IMG/VR virus record: IMGVR_UViG_3300028597_000023
Span: 1-46,417 of that record
Source of the DNA: a virus
DNA: 46,417 nucleotides
Direction: 5' to 3' (one strand)
Below are positions 15,574-23,464 of the stretch, piece after piece. The position numbers and the translations under genes are program-made. The notes under the pieces are model-generated. The model did no database searches. It was given only the letters and a program-made list of their open reading frames with translations, and had not been told where the DNA came from. Each line of letters opens with the position of its first letter. The first letter of the stretch is position 1.

Positions 15574-16287
15574 TTACATCCCGTGGATAACTTCCAGTTT
15601 ATGGAACAACGCAGCGCTGCCTTCTGTTGCGAGGGTTTCAGGGGTTGGGTCTTCCTGATTGTAAACGCCTGCCTTGAAGTACAGACTTTGCTTTGCCCAA
15701 CTCTCGTTAAATTGCAAAATGAGATTGCCTGTTTGTTTTTGCCCGTTTGCATCCGTGAAACTGGACGAAAACAAAACCGCACCAGAGGCAGTCACGTGGA
15801 TGTTGAAAGTAAAGCGTGTGCCGACCGGAATATTCGACAGCAGCGTATAGTCAACAGGATTTTCCTGATTGAATTCTTCGCGAAAGCCGACAGTCAGTTG
15901 GCCGACACCATCCGCCGCTTTATCGAACGAAAGTTTTACAGGCGGTCGTGTGGAACCGTACACGTGAATTTGACCGACAACTGTTTCACCTTTTTTCGGA
16001 ACTTGCAGAACAGTCATTGCCACTTTCAACCAGTGGTGCGGTTGGCTAGGGAACTGCCAGTTGTACACAGCACCATTCGGCAAGCACTCACGCAACTCGG
16101 TGCGCGTGCGGCTGGTAGACTTCGACGAAATTCCTTTCGTTGGTGCCCACAATTTCAGGTCGCCATTTTCCAGCACGGAAAAGAATTCGTTTTGTGGAAA
16201 AACGTCGGGCGGGTAAATGATGCTCACATTGCTGCCCGGAGCTTTCGGTTCCGGTGTAGTCAGGTTAAGCAGATCGAGATTAATCAC
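15574..16287 (-). CDS. PL7-family alginate lyase, 237 aa
   Basis: Polysaccharide lyase family 7: cleaves alginate, the exopolysaccharide of Pseudomonas and brown algae, by beta-elimination. All three signature blocks are present and in order: RTELRE at residues 62-67, QIH at 106-108 (active-site His) and YFKAGVYNQ at 203-211 (active-site Tyr). The size matches a single catalytic domain. No signal peptide or tail-fibre fusion is seen, so release would need lysis, or it may act as a virion component. GTG at 16287 overlaps the upstream stop (GTGA) and has GAGG seven nt before it. It lies in an operon of unknown small genes rather than with structural genes. Confidence 0.9.
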   Translation of the reverse strand: MINLDLLNLTTPEPKAPGSNVSIIYPPDVFPQNEFFSVLENGDLKLWAPTKGISSKSTSRTRTELRECLPNGAVYNWQFPSQPHHWLKVAMTVLQVPKKGETVVGQIHVYGSTRPPVKLSFDKAADGVGQLTVGFREEFNQENPVDYTLLSNIPVGTRFTFNIHVTASGAVLFSSSFTDANGQKQTGNLILQFNESWAKQSLYFKAGVYNQEDPTPETLATEGSAALFHKLEVIHGM

Positions 16288-16697
16288 AGATTTTCCTCAA
16301 TGCTTTTTGCTGCGGAATCAAGTGTGACGTGGCACGCAGTCCAAACGGGCGGCAGTTTTAATTCTACACCAGCAACTAAGAACGGGTCGAGGTCTGGACG
16401 GGTCATGATATCAAGGCCCAGCAACATTCCCAAATAACCACGTTCTTTATCTTTCGCCGATGAATGCAGATCGAAGAAATCCATAAACGGCGTAGAACCG
16501 TTTCTATCGAAATACCATTTGCCCAACGTGTGATAGAAATGCTCTGCGATCTTTGGGCCGACGACGAAAATATCAGCTTTTCCCACATTGCGAATGCGTT
16601 GGAACAGTTCAACCGTCAGCGGTGGAAACTCACCGTCATCACACAGAAATTTGATAGCGCGCAAATCTCCAACGTGCTTGTCTAATTCGTAGGTCAT
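16284..16697 (-). CDS. Hypothetical protein, 137 aa
   Basis: Not recognised. Mixed alpha/beta with IRNVGKADIFVVGPKIAEHF and a C-terminal FLVAGVELKLPPVWTACHV. Coupled at both ends: ATGA with the SWIM gene, GTGA with the alginate lyase, so expressed with the lyase. No functional motif. Confidence 0.75.
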   Translation of the reverse strand: MTYELDKHVGDLRAIKFLCDDGEFPPLTVELFQRIRNVGKADIFVVGPKIAEHFYHTLGKWYFDRNGSTPFMDFFDLHSSAKDKERGYLGMLLGLDIMTRPDLDPFLVAGVELKLPPVWTACHVTLDSAAKSIEENL

Positions 16698-17338
16698 AGG
16701 TTTTCCTCTACAGCAATTTTCGCGAGTGCTACTAAGTGTTTACACAGACCCGGCCCAAGTCCGGGGTTTGTCCACACTGGTGGTTCACCGTTGCAATAAA
16801 TCATGTACGATGCACCGCGACGGGCGTTTGCGTATTCGAAATTATACACGAACGCTTCACACGTACACTGCACGAGAACCTTTGTGTGTTTGTTGACCGG
16901 CTTCGATTGGTTTTCATCGAGGCCCACAATGTAGGTTTCATGGTAGCGACGTATTTTTTGTGGGCGGAACGGATCGTTCGTCCACATAATTCCGTGAATG
17001 ACAGGCTTACCCGTCTTCGTTTTCTTTTGCTTGTATCGGTGCGCACGAACATCAACCGCGTTATTCACAAACAAACGTGGTGTACCGCGCCACAATTGTT
17101 TAAGGGTCATGCCCTTGCGAGTGTAGTACGTGTCTGGTGCTGCGCGTGGGGCCAACGCTTCGAACTTGCGCAGTTTGTACGGGATACCGCGAACGGTCAC
17201 GATACGCGCACTGCGCGGCTTGTCAGCTTTGCCTTTCTTGCGACGTTCCGTTGATTTTTCTGCTTCACGCTTTGCAGGTGTTTTCTTCACCTTCGCAACG
17301 GTTCGTTTTTTCTTAACGCTTTGCGTCTTGATGGCCAT
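16694..17338 (-). CDS. SWIM-type zinc-finger protein, 214 aa
   Basis: Probable nucleic-acid or protein binding protein. The C-terminus holds a CxC...CxH pattern (CTC at residues 158-160, C199 and H201 in LGPGLCKHLVAL), the signature of a SWIM zinc finger. The first 45 residues are very basic (KKKRTVAKVKKTPAK). The middle has beta strands and R/K pairs. ATG at 17338 has GGAGG upstream, two nt before the previous stop. It is the first of three coupled genes leading to the alginate lyase. Confidence 0.75.
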   Translation of the reverse strand: MAIKTQSVKKKRTVAKVKKTPAKREAEKSTERRKKGKADKPRSARIVTVRGIPYKLRKFEALAPRAAPDTYYTRKGMTLKQLWRGTPRLFVNNAVDVRAHRYKQKKTKTGKPVIHGIMWTNDPFRPQKIRRYHETYIVGLDENQSKPVNKHTKVLVQCTCEAFVYNFEYANARRGASYMIYCNGEPPVWTNPGLGPGLCKHLVALAKIAVEENL

Positions 17339-17339
17339 G

Positions 17340-18011
17340 CTAGCCTCCTAAACGCTGTTTGATTTTATTGAACTGATAGTGATGCGCGCATAGAACGAGC
17401 ATCTTGTTTTTGTGTCGGCGTTTTTCGCTGTGCGCAATTTTGATTCCCGACAGGTCAAGGATGGCGCTGCCTTTCTTCGGAACCTTTTCACGATAACCGT
17501 TGTACAAAATCACATGCACTTTCGCATCGGCGAATGCATACGAGTGTGTGCTAAACGGTTCTTTCTCAAAATGTTCCATCGTGTGCGGACGAACATCGAC
17601 ACTCAAACCCAGCAATTCAGCCTGATACAAAACCGTGTGCACAACCTCGGGATCAAAGATCATCGAAATATATCCACCCGGTGCCAGCACGCGCTTTAGG
17701 TGTTCCATCCACTCTAGGCGGAGGTTACGCCACGCGGTCGGCGTCAACCAACGGGACGCGCTCAGTTCGTTGTGCTCAATGTATCCGAAAATGTAGGAGA
17801 ATTGCGCAGCCTTCAATTTCCGAAGATTGTGCAGCAACGTGCCTTGCCACAAAGTCATATCGCGATGCACAAATTTTTCGTGCTTCACGTTTTGATTGTG
17901 ACACACGACGATAAAACCATTGTGCTCTTCACAGCGGCTCAACGTCGGGATATCCCCGGTTGCGTAACAGCCACAATTGAAAAGACTAATCATCGTGTCT
18001 AAGCGACTCAT
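17340..18011 (-). CDS. Hypothetical protein with methyltransferase-like segment, 223 aa
   Basis: Possibly a degenerate methyltransferase. The segment LRLEWMEHLKRVLAPGGYIS, then MIFDPEVV, resembles the late strands of SAM-dependent enzymes (the L-x-P-G-G turn), but no SAM-binding GxG loop or DPPY-type catalytic motif is visible. The N-terminus holds four Cys in the first 40 residues. ATG at 18011 overlaps the previous gene by 26 nt. Treat the enzyme call as a weak lead; the alternative is a protein of unknown family. Confidence 0.65.
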   Translation of the reverse strand: MSRLDTMISLFNCGCYATGDIPTLSRCEEHNGFIVVCHNQNVKHEKFVHRDMTLWQGTLLHNLRKLKAAQFSYIFGYIEHNELSASRWLTPTAWRNLRLEWMEHLKRVLAPGGYISMIFDPEVVHTVLYQAELLGLSVDVRPHTMEHFEKEPFSTHSYAFADAKVHVILYNGYREKVPKKGSAILDLSGIKIAHSEKRRHKNKMLVLCAHHYQFNKIKQRLGG

Positions 18012-18294
18012 GCAGTTCCCCGCCTTTCACCCAGTCTTCGACATACGAAACAAAAATTCCATAGTCGGCCAGAACAGGCGGCGGAATTTCCGTCAGAGCT
18101 TGCAGCGGTTGATTGTCGCACGTGATGTTGTAGACCATTTTCGGATCGCCGGTACTCGTGTCGAGGCTGGCAATGAACGCGAAAATGTATCCTTCGTGAT
18201 TCATGATGTGGTTAAAGAAACAGGAATCTTTAACTGTCTTTAATTGCGTCAATAGTTCGGACGCTTGTTGGTAACACGCCTTGAAATGTTGCAT
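17986..18294 (-). CDS. Hypothetical protein, 102 aa
   Basis: Not recognised. A central hydrophobic beta-rich stretch (GYIFAFIASLD) flanked by polar helices. The ATG at 18294 would overlap the upstream gene by 65 nt; an ATG at 18204 avoids that but has no ribosome binding site, so the start is uncertain. Confidence 0.6.
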   Translation of the reverse strand: MQHFKACYQQASELLTQLKTVKDSCFFNHIMNHEGYIFAFIASLDTSTGDPKMVYNITCDNQPLQALTEIPPPVLADYGIFVSYVEDWVKGGELHESLRHDD

Positions 18295-18952
18295 CGTCGT
18301 AGCCTAATGTCAGGGCCTGTGAATACCGCTCAAGTTCATGCGAATTTTCTAAAACCTGAATTGCGGACGCATAAAGTTGATCCATGACGGCGAGCGTCAA
18401 AGATTTGTGAGCGGATGTGTTGAATTTTGACAGGAAGCTGTCACGGTCGGTAACGTCGGTAAAGTCAGGAACTCCGACGCCACGAGAAAGCATGTCAGAA
18501 AGGGTATCAGCGTTGAATGCGGCAAACGTGCGGTACTCGACGTAGGCGCGCCACTGCAAGGCTAAAATGTTTTCGGATTTCTGACAGGTGTGGAACGTGA
18601 AGGGAATCGAGCCATTGACGTGTGGTAAAACTTCACGGATCAAATGTTCGATCAAAAGCAATTCAATGCGGCCAGCTTCAAATGCAGGGCGCGCAATGAC
18701 GTGGCGGGCGCCGTCTTCAATGACGGTTGCGGTATGTCGCAATTTATTTGTGGCGCTTTCTTGAGAGTCGTTGAGGACAGTCTTAGAAAGTTCTTGGCGT
18801 GATTCGCTACGTTTGGATTCAGCGAATGCTGCGGCCAGTGCGTGTTTCCGGTCTTCGCGAAGTTCATAAAGAACGCGTGCAAATTCCGTGATGGTGAAAC
18901 ACTGCGCGCCTAAGCGATAGACCATCTGGTCTGCGGAATGTAGCCAATGCAT
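18230..18952 (-). CDS. Hypothetical protein, 240 aa
   Basis: Not recognised. Helical, with several Arg/Glu-rich segments (LYELREDRKHALAAAFAESK) and no motif. The frame extends to 18970, but that start lies within the terminator hairpin, so ATG at 18952 or 18925 is more likely. No good ribosome binding site is visible at any of them. Confidence 0.65.
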   Translation of the reverse strand: MHWLHSADQMVYRLGAQCFTITEFARVLYELREDRKHALAAAFAESKRSESRQELSKTVLNDSQESATNKLRHTATVIEDGARHVIARPAFEAGRIELLLIEHLIREVLPHVNGSIPFTFHTCQKSENILALQWRAYVEYRTFAAFNADTLSDMLSRGVGVPDFTDVTDRDSFLSKFNTSAHKSLTLAVMDQLYASAIQVLENSHELERYSQALTLGYDDATFQGVLPTSVRTIDAIKDS

Positions 18953-18960
18953 AAACACGA

Positions 18961-18981
18961 AAAGGGGCACGTGGCCCCTTT
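18961..18981 (-). terminator. Terminator after the Lys-rich protein gene
   Basis: Perfect stem AAAGGGGC / GCCCCTTT with a 5-nt loop, 24 nt after the stop at 19005, followed by a short T tract. Confidence 0.65.
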
Positions 18982-19004
18982 CCTTGCATCACGCGGCGAC
19001 GGGA

Positions 19005-19601
19005 TTATTCGAAATCGTAATCCTGTTTCTTGCCGCCTTTTTTGCCGGATTTCTTGCCAGCTTTTTCGTCTTTGCCTTTGCCTTTCTTGGAAGATTTTTC
19101 TTCCTTACCGGCTTTGGCTTTCTTGCCTTCTTTTTCGGCCTTGCCTTTCTTCGAGGATTTTTCTTCCTCTTTCACCTTGCCGCCTTTCTTGCCTTTGGCT
19201 GGCTTTTCTTCGGCAGCGGCTTTTTTGCCTTTGCCTTTGGCTGGCTTTTCTTCGGCGTCAGCTTTTTTGCCTTTGCCTTTGGCGGGCTTTTCGTCTTTCT
19301 CAGCGGCAGCTTTCTTGCCTTTGCCTTTGGCTGGCTTTTCTTCGGCCTTTTCTTTGCCCTTGGCAGCTTTGGCTGGTTTGGCGTCAGCTTTTGCTTTGAC
19401 CTTGCCTTTGGCCGGGGCGGCATCTTCACCGTTCAGCTTGCCTTCCAGCGCAGCGATTTGTTCGGTGATGCTGGTCACTTGACCGTCGAGGGTTTCCGAA
19501 ACTTTGTCGTGAGTTTTCTTGGCACCTTCGAGGGCGCGAAGTTCTTTACGCAGACGGGTGATTTCCGACTTGCCGTTCAGGGTTACGTCATTCTTTGCCA
19601 T
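19005..19601 (-). CDS. Lys-rich protein with KPAKGKGKK repeats, 198 aa
   Basis: Predicted DNA- or polyanion-binding protein. Residues 1-57 form a predicted coiled coil (RLRKELRALEGAKKTHDK and following). From ~60 the chain is almost only Lys, Ala, Gly and Glu, with 'EEKPAKGKGKKA' repeated about four times, then 'KSSKKGK' blocks. The composition resembles histone H1 C-terminal tails and bacterial H1-like proteins. ATG at 19601 has AGGA upstream. It lies next to a gene for an almost pure Asp/Glu protein, so the two may bind. No sequence signature supports a specific function. Confidence 0.8.
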   Translation of the reverse strand: MAKNDVTLNGKSEITRLRKELRALEGAKKTHDKVSETLDGQVTSITEQIAALEGKLNGEDAAPAKGKVKAKADAKPAKAAKGKEKAEEKPAKGKGKKAAAEKDEKPAKGKGKKADAEEKPAKGKGKKAAAEEKPAKGKKGGKVKEEEKSSKKGKAEKEGKKAKAGKEEKSSKKGKGKDEKAGKKSGKKGGKKQDYDFE

Positions 19602-19627
19602 GATGCAAATTTCCTATTCGTTTTGAA

Positions 19628-19654
19628 AGTGGGCAATGACCGTCACTGCCCACT
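19628..19654 (-). terminator. Hairpin between polyanionic and polycationic protein genes
   Basis: 8-bp perfect stem AGTGGGCA / TGCCCACT with an 11-nt loop, followed by TTTC. Could terminate the 19714 transcript or tune readthrough into the Lys-rich gene. Confidence 0.5.
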
Positions 19655-19713
19655 CAGACCAGACTTGATTAGATGTTTGAAGGTTACGGCGTGATGCAGA
19701 TTTTGATTACGAC

Positions 19714-20181
19714 TTATTCGTCGTCGTCTTCATCTTCATCTTCATCTTCATCTTCATCTTCATCTTCATCTTCATCTTCGTCGTCTTCGTCTTCGTCTTC
19801 GTCTTCGTCTTCGTCTTCGTCTTCGTCTTCGTCTTCGTCTTCGTCTTCGTCTTCGTCGTCGTCGTCTTCGTCGTCTTCTTCTTCCTCGTCGTCGTCCTCG
19901 TCGTCCTCGTCGTCGTCCTCGTCTTCTTCGTCTTCTTCGTCTTCGTCTTCGTCTTCGTCTTCGTCTTCGTCTTCGTCTTCGTCTTCGTCTTCCTCGGCGT
20001 CATCGTCCGATTCGGTCAGTTCGTTGAGAAGAGCCAGCACGTCGTCGATATCCGACAGACCTTGATCTTGGAAGGCTTGCAGAACTTGTTGCAGGACTTC
20101 GAGGTTGAGCAGGTTCAGAGCTTCCAGAACTTTTTCAGCGGAAACTTTTTTCTTGCCTGCTGCTTTTTTACCTTTAGCCAT
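19714..20181 (-). CDS. Asp/Glu polymer protein, 155 aa
   Basis: Residues 1-58 are a small domain: a Lys-rich start (MAKGKKAAGKKKVSAEKVLE) and two helices. Residues 59-155 are only Asp and Glu apart from one Ala, mostly alternating DEDE. Such tails mimic DNA or bind basic proteins. ATG at 20181 is chosen for its GGAG nine nt upstream; the frame extends back to 20328 but through three ACTGTAAA-like motifs and no binding site. The coding DNA is a hexanucleotide array (see repeat), so length should vary between relatives. Confidence 0.8.
   Translation of the reverse strand: MAKGKKAAGKKKVSAEKVLEALNLLNLEVLQQVLQAFQDQGLSDIDDVLALLNELTESDDDAEEDEDEDEDEDEDEDEDEDEEDEEDEDDDEDDEDDDEEEEDDEDDDDEDEDEDEDEDEDEDEDEDEDEDEDDEDEDEDEDEDEDEDEDEDDDE
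19717..19993 (-). repeat. Hexanucleotide microsatellite inside the Asp/Glu protein gene
   Basis: About 275 nt of near-perfect GAAGAC and GAAGAT units (minus strand), with a GA(C/T)GA(C/T)-rich middle. A run with GAAGAT units borders one with GAAGAC units. Slippage would add or remove Asp-Glu pairs without changing frame. Confidence 0.9.
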
Positions 20182-20232
20182 TTTTGAAACTCCGATTTTG
20201 CTTTGATGGTTTGGTTTGCGTTGCGAAAAGTC

Positions 20233-20240
20233 TTTACACT
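20233..20240 (-). promoter_or_regulatory. ACTGTAAA-like motif (AGTGTAAA)
   Basis: Minus strand AAAAGTGTAAAGACTTTT, itself able to form a small hairpin, 51 nt before the start at 20181: the same spacing as several exact copies elsewhere. Confidence 0.4.
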
Positions 20241-20269
20241 TTTGTGAGTCGTCGTTCTGACTCCCCACA

Positions 20270-20277
20270 TTTACAGT
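20270..20277 (-). promoter_or_regulatory. ACTGTAAA motif, second before the Asp/Glu gene
   Basis: Minus strand AAACTGTAAATGTGGGGAGTC, followed by an inverted GAGTC...GACTC pair. 88 nt before the start at 20181. Confidence 0.45.
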
Positions 20278-20339
20278 TTGCGTGACGGCGACTGCGGCTA
20301 TCAATGAGGCGCTATGGCAGTCACACACTCTGCATGATC

Positions 20340-20347
20340 TTTACAGT
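20340..20347 (-). promoter_or_regulatory. ACTGTAAA motif, first before the Asp/Glu gene
   Basis: Minus strand ATACTGTAAAGATC, three nt after the 20351-20373 hairpin. Three such motifs within 115 nt suggest clustered control of the next gene. Confidence 0.45.
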
Positions 20348-20350
20348 ATC

Positions 20351-20373
20351 CGGTGACTCGCTAGAAGTCACCG
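20351..20373 (-). terminator. Hairpin after the 193-aa gene
   Basis: 8-bp perfect stem CGGTGACT / AGTCACCG with a 7-nt loop, 31 nt after the stop at 20405. No T-run; probable terminator or 3' stabiliser. Confidence 0.5.
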
Positions 20374-20404
20374 ACGTACCGTGTCACCGACAGAGGGCGG
20401 GCAA

Positions 20405-20986
20405 TTACTTCTTTTTTGCCTTTTTGCCTTCTTTGATATCGGTAACTTTGCCTTTCTTCTTGTCGCCCTTGTCACCCTTTACAGTTTTGTCGCCAGCGCT
20501 GCGGCCACGGTTCGAAGCCTGCGAACCTTCGAGGTCGAGGGCTTTGATTTCGTATTCCACTTTGCTGTTCGGTGCGAACACGGAAACGCCATCGTCATTT
20601 TTGATAACGATATCGGAACCGTTGAATTTCAGGGTGCCGGTTGCGGACAGGAACGGCTTGCGTTGCATAACGGTGATCGAACCGCCTTTTTCATCGCCGA
20701 GAACTTCGAGGATGTTGGCGTTGTCGAAAACAGAAACAACCATTTGCTTGGCAGCGCTGGATTTCTTGTGACGCCATACGGTGTGCGTGGCGCTACGTTC
20801 GATCAGGTAGCCCGGTACTTCGGTCGGCACGCTGGCGAAACCGGTAACGGTGAACTGGCCGGTCTTCATGGTGAACGGGGTTTTGGCGGTGGTGCCGGTC
20901 AGTTTACGCACTGCTTTTTCAATGCGTGGAACTTTGGTACGAGCTACGCCAGCTTTTGCGCCTTTGGTTTTTTCTGCTTTTGCCAT
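20405..20986 (-). CDS. Hypothetical Lys-rich-ended protein, 193 aa
   Basis: Not recognised. Basic N-terminus (MAKAEKTKGAKAG), a beta-rich central domain of about 110 residues (TGQFTVTGFASVPTEVPGYL and following), then a Lys/Gly/Asp tail (KGDKGDKKKGK). Its ACT GTA AAG (Thr-Val-Lys) at 20478 is one of the intragenic copies of the octamer. ATG at 20986 has GGA seven nt upstream. Possibly DNA binding; no family assigned. Confidence 0.75.
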   Translation of the reverse strand: MAKAEKTKGAKAGVARTKVPRIEKAVRKLTGTTAKTPFTMKTGQFTVTGFASVPTEVPGYLIERSATHTVWRHKKSSAAKQMVVSVFDNANILEVLGDEKGGSITVMQRKPFLSATGTLKFNGSDIVIKNDDGVSVFAPNSKVEYEIKALDLEGSQASNRGRSAGDKTVKGDKGDKKKGKVTDIKEGKKAKKK

Positions 20987-21000
20987 GATTTGATCCAGCC

Positions 21001-21888
21001 TTATTTAGGTTTAGATTTCTTGATGATCGAAATACCAACGAGGGTGTTGGCTTCGCGTGGTAGGTGTTTGAATTCACCTTGGACTGCTTGAACACTCAGT
21101 ACATTTACAGTTTCATCAATGAGCAACGCATTGAAGAACGCCAGAGTGGTGGGCCGTACAAAGAAATTAGAAACGTCAAAAGCAACATACAGCGCGGTAT
21201 CAACGCTGGTAGCGCTTGCGGCGTTACGAACACGTGCAACGTAAAGTTTGCGGAACTCTTCGAGCGAATCCATTGAAGTGAGTTGCGCAACGTGAATGTA
21301 AACGTTCACGTCGATATGCACTTCATTTACAGTTTCCGCATCGACGGACTGTTCGCGCTTGTACGTAAGAACAACATCGGTTTTGAACATATCCGAATAG
21401 GCAATGCTAAAAGAAGCGCCCAATTGTTCAATTACGTCGCCGCCGAAGCATTCAGCCAATTTGGCCTTAATTGCGTCCACTTGCGTATCAATACGCAGAC
21501 GGGCCGTTTCTTCGTTTGCAGCGAGAATTACGTAGTTCTGTTCGGAGATATGCTGAATGAAACGAAATACCGATTCGAACCCTTCAACCGCAATGCCGTT
21601 GTTTTTACGCGACAGCGGAATAGCGAGACTAACCGGTGTATCGGAACCATCAACATCAAACGTTTCAACCTCTTCTACGACTTCATTTACAGTATTGCAA
21701 ACGGCGCCGAGGAAGATGTTCAGATGCGGTGTAATCCGAATAGGGAATTCCGCAATGTTTTTGCTTGGATCGTCCGGCGTTTGGTCAGCGGGACGATTGG
21801 TATTTGCTGGTTCCTGCGCCGGGGTGAGAACGCGTGCGTCCATACGTACACGCTCGTCGGCGATATGTTCGGGTGATTTGTCCATCAT
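21001..21888 (-). CDS. Hypothetical protein, 295 aa
   Basis: Not recognised. A polar N-terminus of ~45 residues, then mixed beta/alpha. Three Thr-Val-Asn triplets are each coded as ACT GTA AAT (at 21104, 21326 and 21686), so the octamer ACTGTAAA occurs three times in frame. ATG at 21888 has GAGG eight nt upstream and overlaps the previous stop (ATGA). Confidence 0.75.
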   Translation of the reverse strand: MMDKSPEHIADERVRMDARVLTPAQEPANTNRPADQTPDDPSKNIAEFPIRITPHLNIFLGAVCNTVNEVVEEVETFDVDGSDTPVSLAIPLSRKNNGIAVEGFESVFRFIQHISEQNYVILAANEETARLRIDTQVDAIKAKLAECFGGDVIEQLGASFSIAYSDMFKTDVVLTYKREQSVDAETVNEVHIDVNVYIHVAQLTSMDSLEEFRKLYVARVRNAASATSVDTALYVAFDVSNFFVRPTTLAFFNALLIDETVNVLSVQAVQGEFKHLPREANTLVGISIIKKSKPK

Positions 21889-23189
21889 AAGTCAATCCTC
21901 GAAACGTCCACGAAACGCACACTGGCATCAGGACTTGGTTGAATGATTAGCGCTTTGACTTTTGCGTCTAGCGTTCTCTCGAATAACTTTACAGTTTTTG
22001 CAACGTCGTCACTTTCAGCAACGAACCCAGCGAATTCCAACAACGGGTGCGTAATGCTCATGAAACCCATTGACGACAAATGCGTTTGCATAATCTGGCT
22101 CATTGGTACGGTTTTGAGTCCGACCGCACGATTCCAGCGATACAGTTCATGGGACAACAGCCGCAAATACGAACGCGGACGCGTAGCCATGTAGGCCATG
22201 TATTCCAATTGCGGATTGGTATTCTTCAAATACTCCGCATTACGTTCAACTGCGGCCTTCGCTTCACGCAACGCTTTCTTGTGCTTGACCGGCACAGGCT
22301 CGCCCATATCTTGAAAGCGTTTTACAGTTCTGCGAATACGGCTCAAAGCTTTTTCGCTTTCGGCCAGATTTGCTTCGAAGAAATCCAAATTGAAACTGGA
22401 TTGCTCACGATCCACGGTGTCATCATTCAGGAATTTCGTGAAGATATCCCAAAGGTTTTCACCGACAGCAGTAGACGCCTCACGCTTCGACTCAGGAATA
22501 AAAATCGTAGCAGCAATTACGTACATGCTGTTATCACCGAACGGCGTGTAATCGCGCATCGGCGTATGTTTGCCCAGCATACCGAACGCAAGCGGCGCGC
22601 CCAGTTGAACCAGCTTGTCAAAGCTCAGGAACATATCGCCTTGTTCGTCGCGATAAAAACCCGCGTACAAATGCGGCGTGACTCCCGGCACGTGACGATA
22701 AATCAAATACACGCGAATGCCATCAAGGCGCGGCATGACGTAGCAGCCTTTACGAAATTCGCTTTCGTGTTTGAAATCGTGAATCTTGTTGATAATGTCG
22801 AGACACGGCAACAGCAAACTATCCGGGTAAATTTCATCCGGGTTGTTTTGGGCGTGTGCGATTACCTGCGCTGCACAATCATCAAATGCATGTTCAGCGG
22901 GTGTCAGCGTTGCGTGACTGACCCACGACTTCGCCAGCGCGGCGTCATGTGGCAATCCGTAACCAACGTTATACAACATGGATACCGTCACCATGTCGCT
23001 AACGCTGCCATCTGCTGCGCGCTTGGCAATCCGCACTAGGTCGGATTTTTTCATACGCGGATCAACCGTCAGTTGCTGGTCAGCTATACGGCCAGTGTAA
23101 GCGTACGTATAGGACGTGATATTTCCGGCATCTGCGCAAGTGTGCAGTACGCCAGTTTCGTACAAGCGGTGAATTGCACTATTCAGCAT
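21885..23189 (-). CDS. Hypothetical protein, possible degenerate ligase adenylation domain, 434 aa
   Basis: Residues about 168-185 read CYVMPRLDGIRVYLIYR. NAD-dependent DNA ligases have C-x-x-x-K-L/I-D-G-x-x at the adenylated lysine; here the spacing and LDG fit but the lysine is Arg. A later MYVIAATIFIPES could correspond to the strand after it. If related, the enzyme would be inactive or use another residue. No other ligase motif is clear, so this is a lead only. ATG at 23189 overlaps the previous stop by 11 nt. Two octamer motifs lie inside it (21988, 22321). Confidence 0.7.
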   Translation of the reverse strand: MLNSAIHRLYETGVLHTCADAGNITSYTYAYTGRIADQQLTVDPRMKKSDLVRIAKRAADGSVSDMVTVSMLYNVGYGLPHDAALAKSWVSHATLTPAEHAFDDCAAQVIAHAQNNPDEIYPDSLLLPCLDIINKIHDFKHESEFRKGCYVMPRLDGIRVYLIYRHVPGVTPHLYAGFYRDEQGDMFLSFDKLVQLGAPLAFGMLGKHTPMRDYTPFGDNSMYVIAATIFIPESKREASTAVGENLWDIFTKFLNDDTVDREQSSFNLDFFEANLAESEKALSRIRRTVKRFQDMGEPVPVKHKKALREAKAAVERNAEYLKNTNPQLEYMAYMATRPRSYLRLLSHELYRWNRAVGLKTVPMSQIMQTHLSSMGFMSITHPLLEFAGFVAESDDVAKTVKLFERTLDAKVKALIIQPSPDASVRFVDVSRIDL

Positions 23190-23463
23190 TTTTCGGCTCG
23201 CTAGACGATGGAGACGCTTCGGCTTCGGGCGCTCCACACATGGTGAGAATTGCGGACGCATAATTTTCTTCGTGCTGTTTCCAATACACGAGCAAATCGT
23301 TTACGTCCAATACGGCGCGGATTACAAGATTTGGGACTGGACAAATCTTATTCAGAATTTCCGCCGCCGTCGTCGCGGGAACATCCAGCGCGTTGGCAAT
23401 GACTGCAATTTCATCATCCTGCATCAGTCCGATGATGGATTCCAAAAAACGCACTGGTTCCAT
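23179..23463 (-). CDS. Hypothetical acidic protein, 94 aa
   Basis: Not recognised. Helical, acidic, with MEPVRFLESIIGLMQDDEIA at the start and a Ser/Pro/Glu tail. ATG at 23463 has GGGGA upstream and lies one nt after the previous stop. Confidence 0.7.
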   Translation of the reverse strand: MEPVRFLESIIGLMQDDEIAVIANALDVPATTAAEILNKICPVPNLVIRAVLDVNDLLVYWKQHEENYASAILTMCGAPEAEASPSSSEPKNAE

Positions 23464-23464
23464 T

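Noticed and set aside
17340-18011. Confident call of a DNA methyltransferase
   Set aside because: Only one strand-turn segment fits; no SAM loop or catalytic motif was found.
18952-18970. Earlier start of the 240-aa gene at 18970
   Set aside because: It lies inside a terminator hairpin of the upstream gene.
19717-19993. CRISPR-like or tandem repeat array
   Set aside because: Uniform six-base units without spacers; it codes for an acidic protein tail.
19673-20065. Poly-Ser frame over the hexanucleotide array
   Set aside because: Complement reading of Asp/Glu codons; the minus frame has a ribosome binding site and an ordered N-terminus.
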